A DNA stretch of 64,000 nucleotides from Erinaceus europaeus (taxonomy: Eukaryota > Chordata > Mammalia > Eulipotyphla > Erinaceidae). Below are positions 1 to 25,300 of the stretch, piece by piece. The stretch is from NCBI RefSeq assembly GCF_950295315.1, contig NC_080162.1:73005729-73069728 (forward strand). The letters run 5' to 3'. The translations under genes and the position numbers were made by a program. The notes beneath the pieces were generated by a model, which was given only the letters and a program-made list of their open reading frames with translations, was not told the origin of the DNA and did no database searches. Position 1 is the first letter of the stretch. Each line of letters opens with the position of its first letter.

Positions 1-724
1 CAATCTCTAAAGCATGGGCAACCCCAGTCCAAATCAGCTAAGATGAGAATAACCACAGAGCTAAGTCTAGGTAAAATGAACAACCCACAGAAACACAAAT
101 TAAATTAATGGCTCTTATTTTAGCCACTACATTTGGAGAGGATTTGCTACATAGTAATAGTTAACCAATATAATCCCTATTCAAATAAATAAAATCAACT
201 TTAAGTAAAACTCAAAAACAAAAGAAACAGCCGAGAAAGAAATACACAGAAATAAGCAGGTGACTCAGACATTCCCCTGTGAGAGCGACATGGATATACT
301 GATGCTCTGATAGAATTCTCTAGACTTAGGGGCTGTTTAAAGGATCTTTCAATATATGGGTCTTCTCAACAGGAAAACCAGTAGAGGGGGCAGTGGGACT
401 CAGCAGCTGTGACCGTGTGATGTTCCAAAGAGGCAGATGGGAGTAGCCTCACCTCTACAGAGCCAGGATAAAATGCACAGGAACCGACCAGACCAGCTTC
501 CTCATGGCAGACACCAGAACCAGAGACAGTGTTGGGACATGAGGCCCATCATATTACCCCTGGCTAACAAACCTCCACTTTCCCTGTAACAAGAGTAGTC
601 TGTAGTAGAAGGAAAAGGGAGTCACTAAATGATTAACAGTTAGACTTTTTTCTTTTTCCTAGAAAAGACTGAGTCAACCTAAAAGAATGATGGCAACATA
701 TACAGTGCTTATTCCAACCCATAA

Positions 725-865
725 GTGCAACTATGCTTTTCTTGTTCTACAGATCAGGAAGCCAAGGCACAAAATGCTCAGGTGACTGTTCTGAGGTCAC
801 ACAGCCAGAACCAGTGAGAATCAAGACCTGCACTTGGGCACTGCAGGCAAAGCAGTTGTCAGAAC
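725..865 (-). repeat. MIR remnant
   Basis: TCTACAGATCAGGAAGCCAA and GAGGTCACACAGCCAG are the antisense MIR core. With the (TG)n at 1346 and a second MIR at 1560, this is all I see in the first 2.1 kb upstream of SIRPB2. Confidence 0.7.
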
Positions 866-1345
866 CTGGAAGTGCCTAGGATTCCTGTAACAGGGGAAAG
901 CGAGCTTTTTCTTCCTGGTAGCCAGTATGGTGGATGCTCCTGGGAAAGTGTAGATGATACAGAAGACCAAGATCCCACAAAGACAAATGTGTGCACAATC
1001 TGGATCTGTTGTATTTGGAGCCCATGGGGTGGAGGTTTGAAAATTGTCCACAGTTATTCTCTTAGGGATGGGACCTCTGCCTCTCCAGCACTGTCAAAGG
1101 AAGCCTCAAAGGGATGTTTGTTTAAGAATAAGCCTCCCCCTTGCTTTAAGATAGATACTCTTAGAGAAACCAGAGCACTACTCTGCTCTGGCATGTGTGG
1201 TGTCAGAATCAAGCCCAGATCCTCATGAAGAAGAAATAGCTCCCAAGGGAGGGTGTCTGCCTTGCCATGCATGCAGCCCAGGTGTGAGTCCCTGCACCAC
1301 ATGGGGAGTTTTACTGTGGAACTGGGAGAAAGTCTGGTACTGTGA

Positions 1346-1346
1346 T

Positions 1347-1396
<50 letters not shown>

Positions 1397-1397
1397 C
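1346..1397. repeat. (TG)n microsatellite
   Basis: About 50 bp of TG repeats with one or two A interruptions. Confidence 0.95.
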
Positions 1398-1559
1398 CCT
1401 CTACCTAAATAAAAAATACAGCCCAGAGCAATGAAATTGCACATTTGCAAGGACACACTATGCAGGTCCCTATGCTTTGCTGCTGAGTCACCTGCCCTGG
1501 TCCACACATATCTTTCATAAGGAAATATGGCTCCTCTGTTTCCTACATGTGGTGATAGT

Positions 1560-1760
1560 GATGCCTAGCATGTGTAACATTTACATTGTGCCAAGCTCTC
1601 ACATACACATTTCATAGTACTCACACCACCTTTCTTGGGAGGGGATAGCTACTGTCCTTGTTTTCCAGGTAAAGAAACAGACTCAAGAGATGGCAAGCAA
1701 CTTTGAAAGGTCATATAGCCAGGAAGGCAGACCCAATCAGTACTTGATCCAAAGGCAAGA
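1560..1760 (-). repeat. MIR remnant
   Basis: TTTTCCAGGTAAAGAAACAG... GGTCATATAGCCAGGAAGGC is a diverged antisense MIR. Confidence 0.6.
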
Positions 1761-2112
1761 TGAATCAAGGACATACTGTGAAAACCATACTCTCCTCCCT
1801 CCCAGGTGCCAAGGACAGGGTCTGTGGCAAGGGGTCAGTAAGGTTTTGAAAGAGTGGTTACAAGAATCACTGGCCTGACATGAAGGCCAGAAACCTCCCC
1901 ATCCCCAACCCCACCCCACCCCACACACACATAGTTAATTCCTTCCTCTTGCACCAGTAGACTTGTCTGACAGTAGTGAAAACGCTTCCCCAGTATTCTA
2001 GCTCCCAAGAAGCAGAAGCAGTCTTGCCGAGAAAGACCTCACAGCAGACTCCACCACCCTCCAGAGAGAAAAAGGCAGCCAATGTTGGGGATCATAGGAG
2101 GTGCCCCTCACA

Positions 2113-15528
<13,416 letters not shown>

Positions 15529-17140
15529 AATAGGAAATGGGACCTGGGTAAGATGTCACCTCCAGACTGTGTGCTCTGAGCCTATGAGGAGTCGTGGCTC
15601 CTGCATCTCTAGTCTCCATATGTCCCAAGTCTGATGCTGGACTCCTGGACCCATCCACCTAGTGAAACTCTTCATTTGTTACCAGACTGATGTGTCTTCT
15701 TCCCTCTTCTCAACCTGTTCAGGCTCTCTTTTCCTTCAGGTCCTTGCTGGGATCTCTCCTCAAGACTGTTGTTCCTGCTTCAGCCCTTTCTGGGCTGTCC
15801 AACGTTTCCCTGAGTGTCTCTGAGGTCACCCAGCCAGATCACCTGTGACCATCCATTGATATTCCACTCTCCCCCTTTCCTGCATTATCTCCTTACTGAG
15901 GTTGGCTTCAGTGGTTATAATAGTTAGAATGCAGGTTTGGCAACCTAAATTCATATATAATAGTGGCTTCAAACAAGAAAGAAAAAGAAAAGTTGATTTC
16001 TCTCATTGAATCTAAGCCAGGCAAAATAGGGCACTCTCTGGGATAGAGACCAGGAAGATAGATTCCTTGATCTAAGGCAGCAAGACCAGGAAGAAGTAAT
16101 ATGGCCCTCCCCTTCAAAGATGCAGCCAGGAATTTGCTTGCTTTACCTTTAATTGACTGGAATGTGATCACATGGTCACACCTAGCTGCAAGAGGGCTGG
16201 GAAATGTAGTCTTTATTCTGACAACCATATGCCCATTGAAGATTTTTCATTAGGACTACCAAAATGTAGAAATAAGTTCAGAACTAGTAATCTCTGCCTC
16301 CGTGCACAAAGCCTCTTACTTGCTCTGTGAGACATCTGAGTTTCAACCTCAGCTGAGATGGCCCCTTTTTGTGTCACCATCAGCTAGCTGTAGGGCAGCA
16401 AAATGGAAGGTAGAAGTTCCCAGTTTTTGCTTCCCAGGAGACACTTGGCAATTTCTAAGGATAGTCTGGGTTACCACTACTTGAGGGTACTACTGCCACC
16501 TAGTGGTTAGAGCCCAGGGATGCTATTAGCATCCTATATCAATACAACCCAAAACCAGGCCCAAAGTAGTGCTGAGGTTGAAAAGTCCTGCTGAAGGGAA
16601 TGCACGCACTCCCTGAAGGTAGACAGATCTGACTTCTATTGCTGAAACCTCCATTCCCTCCACGTGTGACTTTAGTGATTAAATTAAAGTCACTAATTGA
16701 TCAAAGATGACAGGTAGACTGGACTTTTCCCACATTGGGTAAGAACCAAGTTAAGGTAATATATATTGACACATGTGCCATGTACCCATGTGAACACCTG
16801 CCATGTGAAGAAGTGGTTTACTCTGGGTATTTACTGTTATAACAAAATAAAATCAGTCTGAAAAAGCCTAAGCCAAAAATATAATTGATTTAGTCAGAGA
16901 TTAGAATAAATTACTTAATTACCAGACACCAGAAGGCTGAATGACATCAGACCCTCCCCCCAAAAAAAAAGTTCTAATCCTATATGGCAAAAGAAAAGAA
17001 GATTTTGCAGATGAGATTAAGACTCTTGACATGGAGGTGGGGCTGTCTAGCACAGCAGCTTACATAACAACAGACTTTCATGTCCATGAAACCACCATAA
17101 GCCAGAAATGAATAGTGCTCTGGTTAAAACAAAAAAAAGG
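15529..17140 (+). other. SIRPB2 3' flank, possible 3' UTR
   Basis: No SINE is recognisable here. An AATAAA lies at 16846-16851 and could end a SIRPB2 transcript, but nothing else shows where the message stops. Confidence 0.35.
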
Positions 17141-17330
17141 GTGCCAGGCAGTGGAACATCTGGTAGCGTGCACATAGCACAATGTGCAAGGACTCCAGTT
17201 CAAGTCCCCAGTTCCCACCTGAAGGGGGAAACCTCAGAAGCAGTGAAGCAGTGCTACAGGTGTCTCTCTTTACTTCTCCCATCCCTCTCAATTGCTCTCT
17301 ATCTCTATCTAAAAGTATTTTAAAAATTAG
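17140..17330 (+). mobile_element. Family-2 SINE
   Basis: GCCAGGCAGTGGAACATCTG head, AGGGGGAAACCTCAGAAGC core, CT-rich tract. Confidence 0.7.
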
Positions 17331-17382
17331 TGTCTTTTGATGGGCCTAGACCTCAAATAAATCCTTTTCTCCATTGTTACAG

Positions 17383-17518
17383 GAAAAACAAAAAAGACCC
17401 CTTTGTGGGCCCCCCCATAGGACCTTGCCCTCAACTTGGATCAACAATGGTAGAGAATGTTCCATCCTCTGAAGGAGGCATATACTCTGTGCTACACCTG
17501 AGGAAGATGGGTCGATAG
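17383..17518 (+). other. Candidate alternative tail exon downstream of SIRPB2
   Basis: A good acceptor (CTCCATTGTTACAG) precedes 17383. The frame beginning with two acceptor bases plus G is open for about 45 codons to TAG at 17516 and ends in ENVPSSEGGIYSVLHLRKMGR-like sequence, with a tyrosine in YSVL context resembling cytoplasmic immunotyrosine motifs; the -2 residue is Gly, so it is not a canonical ITIM. No SINE or L1 overlaps it. From the donor at 15548 the phase does not match the SIRPB2 frame, which in any case has stopped at 15526, so in this animal it would be 3' UTR or a relic exon. The function is inference only. Confidence 0.3.
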
Positions 17519-17671
17519 TGGGGCAGCTTGGAATGTTCCTACTCATGACCACAGAATGTGAGCTCAGATCTACAGGGATGCAGAGGTCACATAGGCTCCT
17601 AAGCTAATTATGGGCCCCAGATCACATCAAATTGATGGGGTTTACAGTAATATTTATACTCCTTTTCACAG

Positions 17672-17840
17672 GTGGTGAAGCAGGTCTGCAGGTGTCTATC
17701 TTTCTCTCCCCCTCTGTCTTCCCCTCCTCCCTCCAATTCTTTCTGTCCTATCTAACGACATCATCAATAACAATAGTAATAACTACAACAAGAATAAAAA
17801 ACAAGGGCAACAAAAGGAAAAATAAATATAAAAACTTTAA
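17672..17840 (+). mobile_element. Family-1 SINE lacking its head
   Basis: Begins at CACAGGTGGTGAAGCAGG and runs to the AAC tail and AATAAATA. Confidence 0.75.
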
Positions 17841-17979
17841 AAAGAAAGAGATATAGGGAGATTTGACACAGAAAAAGAAAAAAAGTAATATGACCGTGAA
17901 GGCAGAGATGGTAGTGATTTGACCATAAGCAGTGGCACACCTGGTTAAGTGTACACATCAGTCATAAAATGTAGTTGAG

Positions 17980-18110
17980 GGTGGGGAAGAAGATAGCATA
18001 ATAGTTATGCAAAAAGACTCTTATGCCTGAGGCTCCCGGAATCTCAGGTTCAATCCTCTGCACCACCATAAGCCAGAGTTGAATAATGGTCTGGTTAAAA
18101 AAAAAAGACA
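17980..18110 (+). mobile_element. SINE, GATAGCATAATAGTTATGC type
   Basis: GTTATGCAAAAAGACTCTTA... CAGGTTCAATCCTCTGCACC... CATAAGCCAGAGTTGAA. The following 18.1-18.9 kb shows only a vague old repeat. Confidence 0.7.
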
Positions 18111-18931
18111 AAATGTAGCTGAAGACTTGAAATCTACAGGCACTAATTGGTGTGATGGAAATAAAGCAGAAAAGTCATCTTTCTCTGGGTTTATATCCTT
18201 CTAGAGGAAGACAAACACTAAGCCATGGGTAAGTTGTATGTCACATAGTAATAAGCACTCGTGGAATAGTGAATCAGCATGAAGGGGTGGAAGTGTCAGA
18301 ATGTGGGAGAAGGTGTGGCCTGGGAGATGTGCAGTGGTAAATCACAAGACTTGCAAGCAAGAGTGTAAGAAGGGCAAGGTATTGCTGTTTTATTTAGGGT
18401 ATTCAGAAGAGGTCTCACAGATACTGTGCTGTTTGATCTGAGATGGAAAGGAGTGAAGGAGGCTACATATATATCTGGGGAAAGAGCTTAATGGGCATTG
18501 GAGTAGTAACTGTAAAGACCCTGTGGCAGGAATGTGCAGGGTGTACAGGGCTGGGCACTGTGACTGTAAGGTTGGGTAGGCTGCCCTTGGCACATCCTGT
18601 TTGAGCCTTGAGATTTGTATGATGGAAGATCAGTATGTTTCTCTCCCCTCTTGTCAGGCCAAGGATCAGGCATTGCTGGCTGAAGATAGGTTCAGGGAAG
18701 TGAGTCCCTTAGCACACGGAAAAAAGCACACAGAACCACGGAAAGAGAGAGAGTGCCTGCAGGCTGCCAGGCCCACAAGCCCATTTTGGCCCATTTATTA
18801 TCAAGGAAGGGAGGAGTCACCCATACTGCCAGGCCTCTCTTCCTCTGTCTTTCTCTGTTTCTGAACACCCTATATACCATCAGCTGACATCAGGTGCATT
18901 GCATCATTCACGTCAGGTATGAAAGGTAATG

Positions 18932-19150
18932 GGGGGGGCAGGTGGTGGCATACCTGGTTGAGCGCACATGTTACAATTGCAAGGACCCAGGTTCGAGCCC
19001 CTGTCCCCACCTACAGGGGGAAGCTTCACAAGCAGTGAAGCAGAGCTGCAGGTGTCTCTCTCTCCCCCTTCAATTTCTCCCTACCCTCTCAATTTCTGAC
19101 AGTCTCTATCCAATAAATAAAGATAATTTTTAAAAATTTTGAAAAGAATA
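18932..19150 (+). mobile_element. Family-2 SINE
   Basis: GGTGGTGGCATACCTGGTTG head, AGGGGGAAGCTTCACAAGCA core, AATAAATAAAG tail. Confidence 0.8.
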
Positions 19151-19279
19151 AACAATAATAATAACAATAAAAGGTGATGTGTGCAAAACATGGGCTTTGA
19201 GCCAAAACTAAACACAGGCTTCAAGTCAGAGCATAGCCCTGTCTTGACACTCCTATTAGAATTATTATTATTTTGCCTT

Positions 19280-19530
19280 CAGGGTTACTGATGGGGCCTG
19301 CACTACAAATCCAGTGCTTCAGATAGCCATTCTCCACTCTTTTTTTCCTATTTTATTCTATATAACAGAGATAAATTGAGAGGGGAGGGGAGAGATAGAG
19401 GAGAAAGACAAACATCTGCAGACACCTTGCTTCACCACTTGTGAAGCATCTCTGCTGTAGGTGGGGAGCAGGGGCTCGAACCTGGGTCCTTGTGTATGGT
19501 ACTATGTGTGTTTAACTAGGTCTGTTCTTT
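19280..19530 (-). mobile_element. SINE, antisense
   Basis: TTCAGGGTTACTGATGGGGC, GTGGGGAGCAGGGGCTCGAA and TGTGTTTAACTAGG mark tail, core and head. Confidence 0.7.
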
Positions 19531-19595
19531 TAGCATGTCACCTTCAGTTTGTTTGAGCAAGATAAGTTCTTTCCATAAGAGTAGAGGGTCGGGGG

Positions 19596-20205
19596 AGTCG
19601 GGCTGTAGCGCAGCGGGTTAAGCGCAGGTGGCGCAAAGCACAATGATCCTGGTTCGAACCCCGGCTCCCCACCTGCAGGGGAGTCACTTCACAGGTGGTG
19701 AAGCAGGTCTGCAGGTGTCTATCTTTCTCTCCTCCTCTCTGTCTTCCCCTCCTCTCTCCATTTCTCTCTGTCCTATCCAACAGCGACGACAACAACAATA
19801 ATAACTACAACAATAAAAAAAAGAAGGGCAACAAAAGGGAATAAATAAATAAAATAAAATATTTTTTAAAAAAGAGTAGAGGGTCGGGGGCTGGGCCGTC
19901 GTGCAGTGGGTTAAGCGCACATGGCACGAAGTGCAAGGATTGGCTTAAGGATTCTGGTTGAGCCCCCAGCTCCCCACCTACAGGGGGTCACTTAAGAAGC
20001 AGTGAAGCAGGTCTGCAGGTGTCTATCTTTCTCTCTGCCCCTCTATCTTCCCCTCCTCCCTCCATTTTTCTCTGTCCTACTCAACAAAAACAGCTATGAC
20101 AATAACTACAAGGGCAACAAAATGGGGAAAATGGCCTCCAGGAGCAGTGGATTCGTAGTGCAGGTCACCTAGCAATAATCCTGGAGAGGGAAAAAAAAAA
20201 AGAGT
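19596..20205 (+). mobile_element. Two stacked family-1 SINEs
   Basis: First at 19596-19875, second at 19888-20205, the latter with the extra tail module. A short D-type remnant follows at about 20225-20280; 20.3-20.9 kb shows nothing recognisable. Confidence 0.8.
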
Positions 20206-20891
20206 AGAGCATCAGGCCTCAATAATGCTTCCTTCACCCTGCACCCCCATCAACCAGAGCTGAGCAGTGCTCTGGTAAAAATAAGATAAAATAAAATAAT
20301 ATTTATTGAAATTAGATCATATTCCATAGTCTTCTCAACACTCCTCAAGGGCCCAAGTGCTTTCACCTGCATCCTTGTCCTCAGACTCTGACCTTGGCCC
20401 TCCTCACCTGGATACTCATGTTGCATTCACTCACCCTTTATTAATCCAGCAGATTTAGTGACTATGGAGATCACAGCTAAAATTTTCTAAGGGCTTACTG
20501 AAAGCCAAGCACTGTGCTCAGTGTTTCACATTGAAACATTGAGCACCCATCCAAAGTGAGTTCAGTTAAGAGTACCATGCACACACATCAGGAGATTCAA
20601 ACTTAAAGCATCTATAAGCCCAGCATCAAACAAGCAATAATATATCGGTTTCAACCCCATACACCTGATGTGCCCAGTGTGTGTGCTCTTGATTCACAGT
20701 GTATTGGAAATAGTCATAGTGGCTGGTGAACACTGAAAATGTTGTGGCAAGACATGCACATGATCAGTCATACTAAGACAGGAAGGATGAGCAGGAGCTG
20801 GCAAAGGGAAAAGAGTGAGACACACACACCAGGCACGGTAACAAGAAGGAAGAGAGCAAGGAAACTATGTTCAAGAAGATTCCTTACGAGG

Positions 20892-21100
20892 GCCGGGTGG
20901 TGACGCACCTAGTTGAGCGCACATGCTACAGTGCTCCAGGACCCGGATTCGAGCCTCCGGTCCCCACCTGCAGGGGGAAAGCTTTGCGAGTGTCGAAGCA
21001 GGTCTGCAGGTATCTCTCTGTCTCTCTCCCTCTCTAGCTTCCCTCCTCCTCTCAAATTCTAGCTGTCTCTTTCCAATAAATAAATAAAGATAAAAAAATA
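20892..21100 (+). mobile_element. Family-2 SINE
   Basis: GGTGGTGACGCACCTAGTTG head, AGGGGGAAAGCTTTGCGAGT core. Confidence 0.8.
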
Positions 21101-21214
21101 AGAATAACAAAAGAAGATTCCTTTCAAGAGCTGCAGAAAGTGAGCTCCTTGTCTACCAGTGAGGGAGAGGGGACTGGTATATGACCAGACTCTGATGCAA
21201 AGACACTTTTCCAG

Positions 21215-21345
21215 ACATTTTCTTTTATTTATTTATTTATTTTACCAGAGCACTACTCAGCTCTGGCTTATGGTGGTGCAGGGAATTGAACCGAGGACTC
21301 TGGAGCCTCAAGCATGCATAACCACTATGCTATCTACCCTGCCCT
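21215..21345 (-). mobile_element. SINE, antisense GATAGCATAATGG type
   Basis: ACCAGAGCACTACTCAGCTC... CATAACCACTATGCTATC. Lies about 140 bp upstream of the CpG island. Confidence 0.75.
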
Positions 21346-21484
21346 AGACACAAAATAATTAATCAAATGGGGGAGGGAGTCAATGAAGTAAGTATGAGTC
21401 TGACTTCTTTTAGGGATCCTCTCGTCCCACACGTAAGTGGAAGACCTGTCCCCGCTTCTCCAAACTCCCACCCCAGCAGATAGG

Positions 21485-22330
21485 TAGCGATCCTTGCTGC
21501 GGCCGCCAGAGGGCACTTGAGCGGCACAGTTTTCCGCACGGAGGTTTTTGCATGAGACACCGCTTAGGGCGGGGCATGCGGGCGGGCGCCAAGGTGCCGG
21601 GCCAGGCCAACTGGCCGGCGGAACGCGGCTGCGGGACTGGGGCTGTGCGGCGGCGACGGAGCGGTTTAGGGGCTGCACTGGACGAAGATGGCGGCGGAGC
21701 GACAGGACGCGATGAGGGAGTTCGTGACGGTGACGGGCGCCGAGGAGGACCGGGCCCGCTTCTTCCTTGAGTCGGCCGGCTGGGATTTGCAGGTAGTGCC
21801 GCCAGGCGAGCGGCGGCGGGCGGGTCGAGGGCCAGTGAGGCGCGGGGGACCCGGCGCGTTCAGCCTGATGGTGTCTGAAGCGCACAGTCATCGCGCCCGG
21901 CCGAGGCCCGATTCGGGCCTCAGGTTCTGGGGCGGCCGGCCGCGCGCCCCCAGCTTGGGCTGCCGTGTGGACGCGGCCGGCTGCGGGTCCCGCTCCGGCC
22001 GCCGCGGCTCGCAGAGTCGGCGCCGCTTGGGTCCCGGCCGCAGCCGCAGCCGCAGCCGCAGCCGCGCGGAGAGGCGCGGGGGGCGTGGCCGGCGGGAGCG
22101 GTCGGGAGCTCGGGGCTTCGGCTCGGGAGTCGCGCGCGGCCGGCCCAGCGGACCGCGGAGGAGGCCCGGCCCACGCCCCCTCCTGCGGCGGGGGAAGCAG
22201 CCGGGCGGCGGCGGGCCGCGGGGCTGCAGCCTCTTGGCGCTTTCTTGGTTGCTTACCTCGCCTCACATCTGCCCCCCTGAAGTGTCCTCATCATCCACCG
22301 GCGATGCGGCCGCGGCTCGTTCCGTCCACT
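21485..22330. promoter_or_regulatory. CpG island and probable NSFL1C promoter
   Basis: Dense CpG and very high GC begin abruptly near 21485 and end near 22330, against AT-rich flanks. A GC box (GGGCGGGGC) lies at 21567-21575 and no TATA box is evident, typical of a housekeeping gene. The island covers the first NSFL1C coding exon and the start of intron 1, including a short GCAGCC-type run near 22037-22070. Long open frames on both strands here reflect base composition. Confidence 0.85.
21688..21792 (+). CDS. NSFL1C: NSFL1C exon 1: start and UBA domain
   Basis: ATG in the context GAAGATGG opens 35 codons ([17 protein letters not shown]...DLQ) ending at CAG before donor GTAGTG. This donor is weaker than GTRAGT but the next exon continues exactly at the expected residue ([14 protein letters not shown]). 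The Met-Gly-type UBA helix 1 and the [13 protein letters not shown] loop are recognisable. Confidence 0.95.
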
Positions 22331-25300
22331 GACATTGACGGAAATCAGACGGGGTGGGGGTGGGGTTGGGGGTGGGGAAGGGGGCGTCGTTCTGTGTTCA
22401 CTGTGCATCCGCAGTTCCCAGGAAGCTGCCTGGAGCAGACGAGTCACTCCAGGGCGAGGGAGAGAGTGTGGCAGTTATGCAAAAAAATAAAATAAATTAA
22501 ATTAATGCCAGAGGCTTCAAAACCCCAGGTTCAGTCCCGCCCCTCTTCTGCCTCCAGAACTGATAAACCAGAGCTGACCAGGGCTCCAGGCTCTGTCTCT
22601 CTCGTGAAAATAAGACAAACAGGGTGAAAGAGATAGCATGATGGTTAAGGCATAAAGACTCTCGCGCCTGAGGCTTTGCGGGGCTGGGTTCAATCCCTCC
22701 TGCCACCGTAAACCAGAATGCTACTAAGCAGTACTCTGATAAAAATATATGTGTATTATATGTATGTATATATATAACATATATGTGTATATATATACAC
22801 ATATATATACATACTATAATATAAAAAATAAGAATATGTCCCCAAAAAGTCACTCCGTTGTTAATTGTAGAAAGAATTTTGTAAATGTGTTTATCTAGTC
22901 TGCATTTTAGAAAGATGTGCATTTATTGTACTTACTGCTAACCTGGTTACTGTTTTGACTGCTTTGCTTAAATCGGCTAACCTTTTTTTAAAATATTTTT
23001 ATTTATTTAATATTGAATAGAGGTAGAAATTGAGAAGGGAGGAGGAGATAGAGAACAGAAGAGACAGAGAGACACCTGCAGCCCTGCTTCACCACTCGTG
23101 AAGCTTTCCCCCTGCAGGTGGGGACCAGGAGCTTGAACCTGGGTCCTCTGTGTTCTGCAGCTGAGGTTTAGGGATGTTGACAACTTGCCCAGACCTCATT
23201 CTCAAGGGGAAGAGAGAGCATTTGAATCCCAATTCTTTCTGATTCCAAAGCCCCTGCATTCGGCTACCTTGTGCCAGGCTTTACATATGATCACTTAACC
23301 CTAGCAACATCAAAGGAGGCCAGTGGCATTGTGAGTAATTGGAAGCACAGAGTGTAAACTATAATATGCCAAGGTCACACCGCCAATAGTAAGGAAGGAG
23401 ATTTGGTTTTGAACACCACCATCTGGATTTCTTTCCAGTGGTGAAAAAGCGTGAGGCATCATGCCTATACAGAGCCAAAGCATGAAGCCTCCATATGGAG
23501 CAGAAATAGAAAATCCAGCATTTTTCTGAAGCCCCCAGAAGCTCACAGTGTTAGATATGGCTGGCCATCAGACCTGTCATACCATGAAGCTCATGCATGT
23601 GACTGGATTTGCCGGGCAGTGTCAGCTCCTTCCTGTCTCACGATAGCACACTGCCTCCTAGCAGGCCTGTTAGGTCCTGTGAAGGCACCCTGCCTCTGGC
23701 AGGCAGGCAGGCAGGCTATAGTCCATGAAGACACATAACGCATAGCAGACTATGCCCTGTGAAACCTCACTTTCTCTTATAAGGACTAGTGAGCCATGGT
23801 TTTTTTCTCTCTGGAGGCCTCTGTGTTCTTTCTTTTTATGCAAAATCAATGATTTAGTAAATCCATTTAGTCTGAGACAAATATGCACAACCATAATCAG
23901 TCCAGCAACTCCCTTATCTCTTTATTTTTGGAATAGGCATGACTGCGTAAATGTTAATGAACCCTCCCTCATCCATCGTGCAGAATTGGCAGGATGGACA
24001 TCACCTTTATACAGGTTAGGAAAACGGGCCTCAGAGAAAGTGACAAGTCACAGTCTGGACTTACCCCACAGTGCCTTACTCCTGGATAGAGCATCAAAGC
24101 TAAGTGTAGTCTCCCCAGTAGACTGCCTGGGATCAAACCTGACTCCACTCTTTAATGACTGTGTAACCTTGGACAATTTTCTTAACTTCTCAGTGTTTCT
24201 ATACAGCTGTAAGATAAGGCAGTATTTGTCATATGAGTTCTTTAAGAATTAAATATAGAATTACTCTCAGATCAGTGTGACATGTAAAGAAATGTTGTTT
24301 ATGGTCTCTTTCTCTCCCCCCCCCCCTTGGTATAATAAGTGAATAGTCTCAATTTTCTTGAATAAAGTTTAAAATTCCTGAAAAAAAAGTCTTTACACAT
24401 ACACTGCCTTCACTAGGTCACATGTCCTAATAAAATAAGAATTGTCTTCATACAAACCTATCTTTTTAGGGGTGGCAGGTGATAGCACACTTGGTTAAGG
24501 GCACACATTATAAACCAACCTTTTTGCCTTTAGTAGGTAATATCAAGACTAATAGTTGAAACTGGCTTTTCTGCTGTAGTTTTCTGTGACCCACAGATAC
24601 AACCTCACCTATAAGAGATCATAGCTTTGTGATTTTGCTTCTTTGTACTCAAGAGGTAAATGTTAGATGAAAGCCCATTTAAGAATCCCAAGTTGTTGCC
24701 TCTCTGTTTCAGATTGCCCTAGCAAGCTTTTATGAGGATGGAGGGGATGATGACATTGTGACCATTTCACAGGCAACCCCCAGTTCAGTGTCCAGAGGCA
24801 CAGCCCCCAGGTAAGGGTTAACTTTAATTATTGTTCCTTGGGTATAATTCCAGTGGTAATGAGGAGTCATTTTCTTACTTTCATGGGTTTTGTAGATAAA
24901 AAATACGAGGCCAAATTACTTTAGAAACTTTTAAATATTTTAGGATACCCATTATCAAGACCTGTTAAGGGGTCTTAGAGAAGGGTCCAGGAGGTAAGCA
25001 CATACCTTATCCTGTGTGAAGACTGGGCTCAAACTGGCACGAGGGGAGCTCCATGGAGGGCAGAATGGTATAGTGTGTCTAACCCTTTCTGGCTGTTTCT
25101 CAAAAAAAAAAAAAAAAAACACCAAAATCCAAAGGCTAGAACACAGCTCACCAGGTGGGGTGCCAAGTTTTGAGCCCTAGTACACCTGGAAGTGCTGTAG
25201 CAACTGAGGAATCTTCTGTGCTTTGGTGTCTCCTCATCTGTCTCCCTTCCCATCCCTGCCCCCCCCCCCCCCACACACACACTCTCACATTCACCATGTA

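Noticed and set aside
1223..1507. Histidine-threonine or cysteine-valine repeat proteins
   Set aside because: Translations of the (TG)n microsatellites at 1346, 3231 and 41364.
21334..22266. A 310-codon open frame on the minus strand over the CpG island
   Set aside because: GC-rich islands lack stop codons by composition; the frame overlaps NSFL1C exon 1 and the protein is low-complexity Ala/Arg/Pro.
21688..22332. Read-through of NSFL1C exon 1 into a 214-codon frame
   Set aside because: The p47 sequence breaks off at the GT at 21793 and resumes in exon 2; the extension is Arg/Gly-rich intron.
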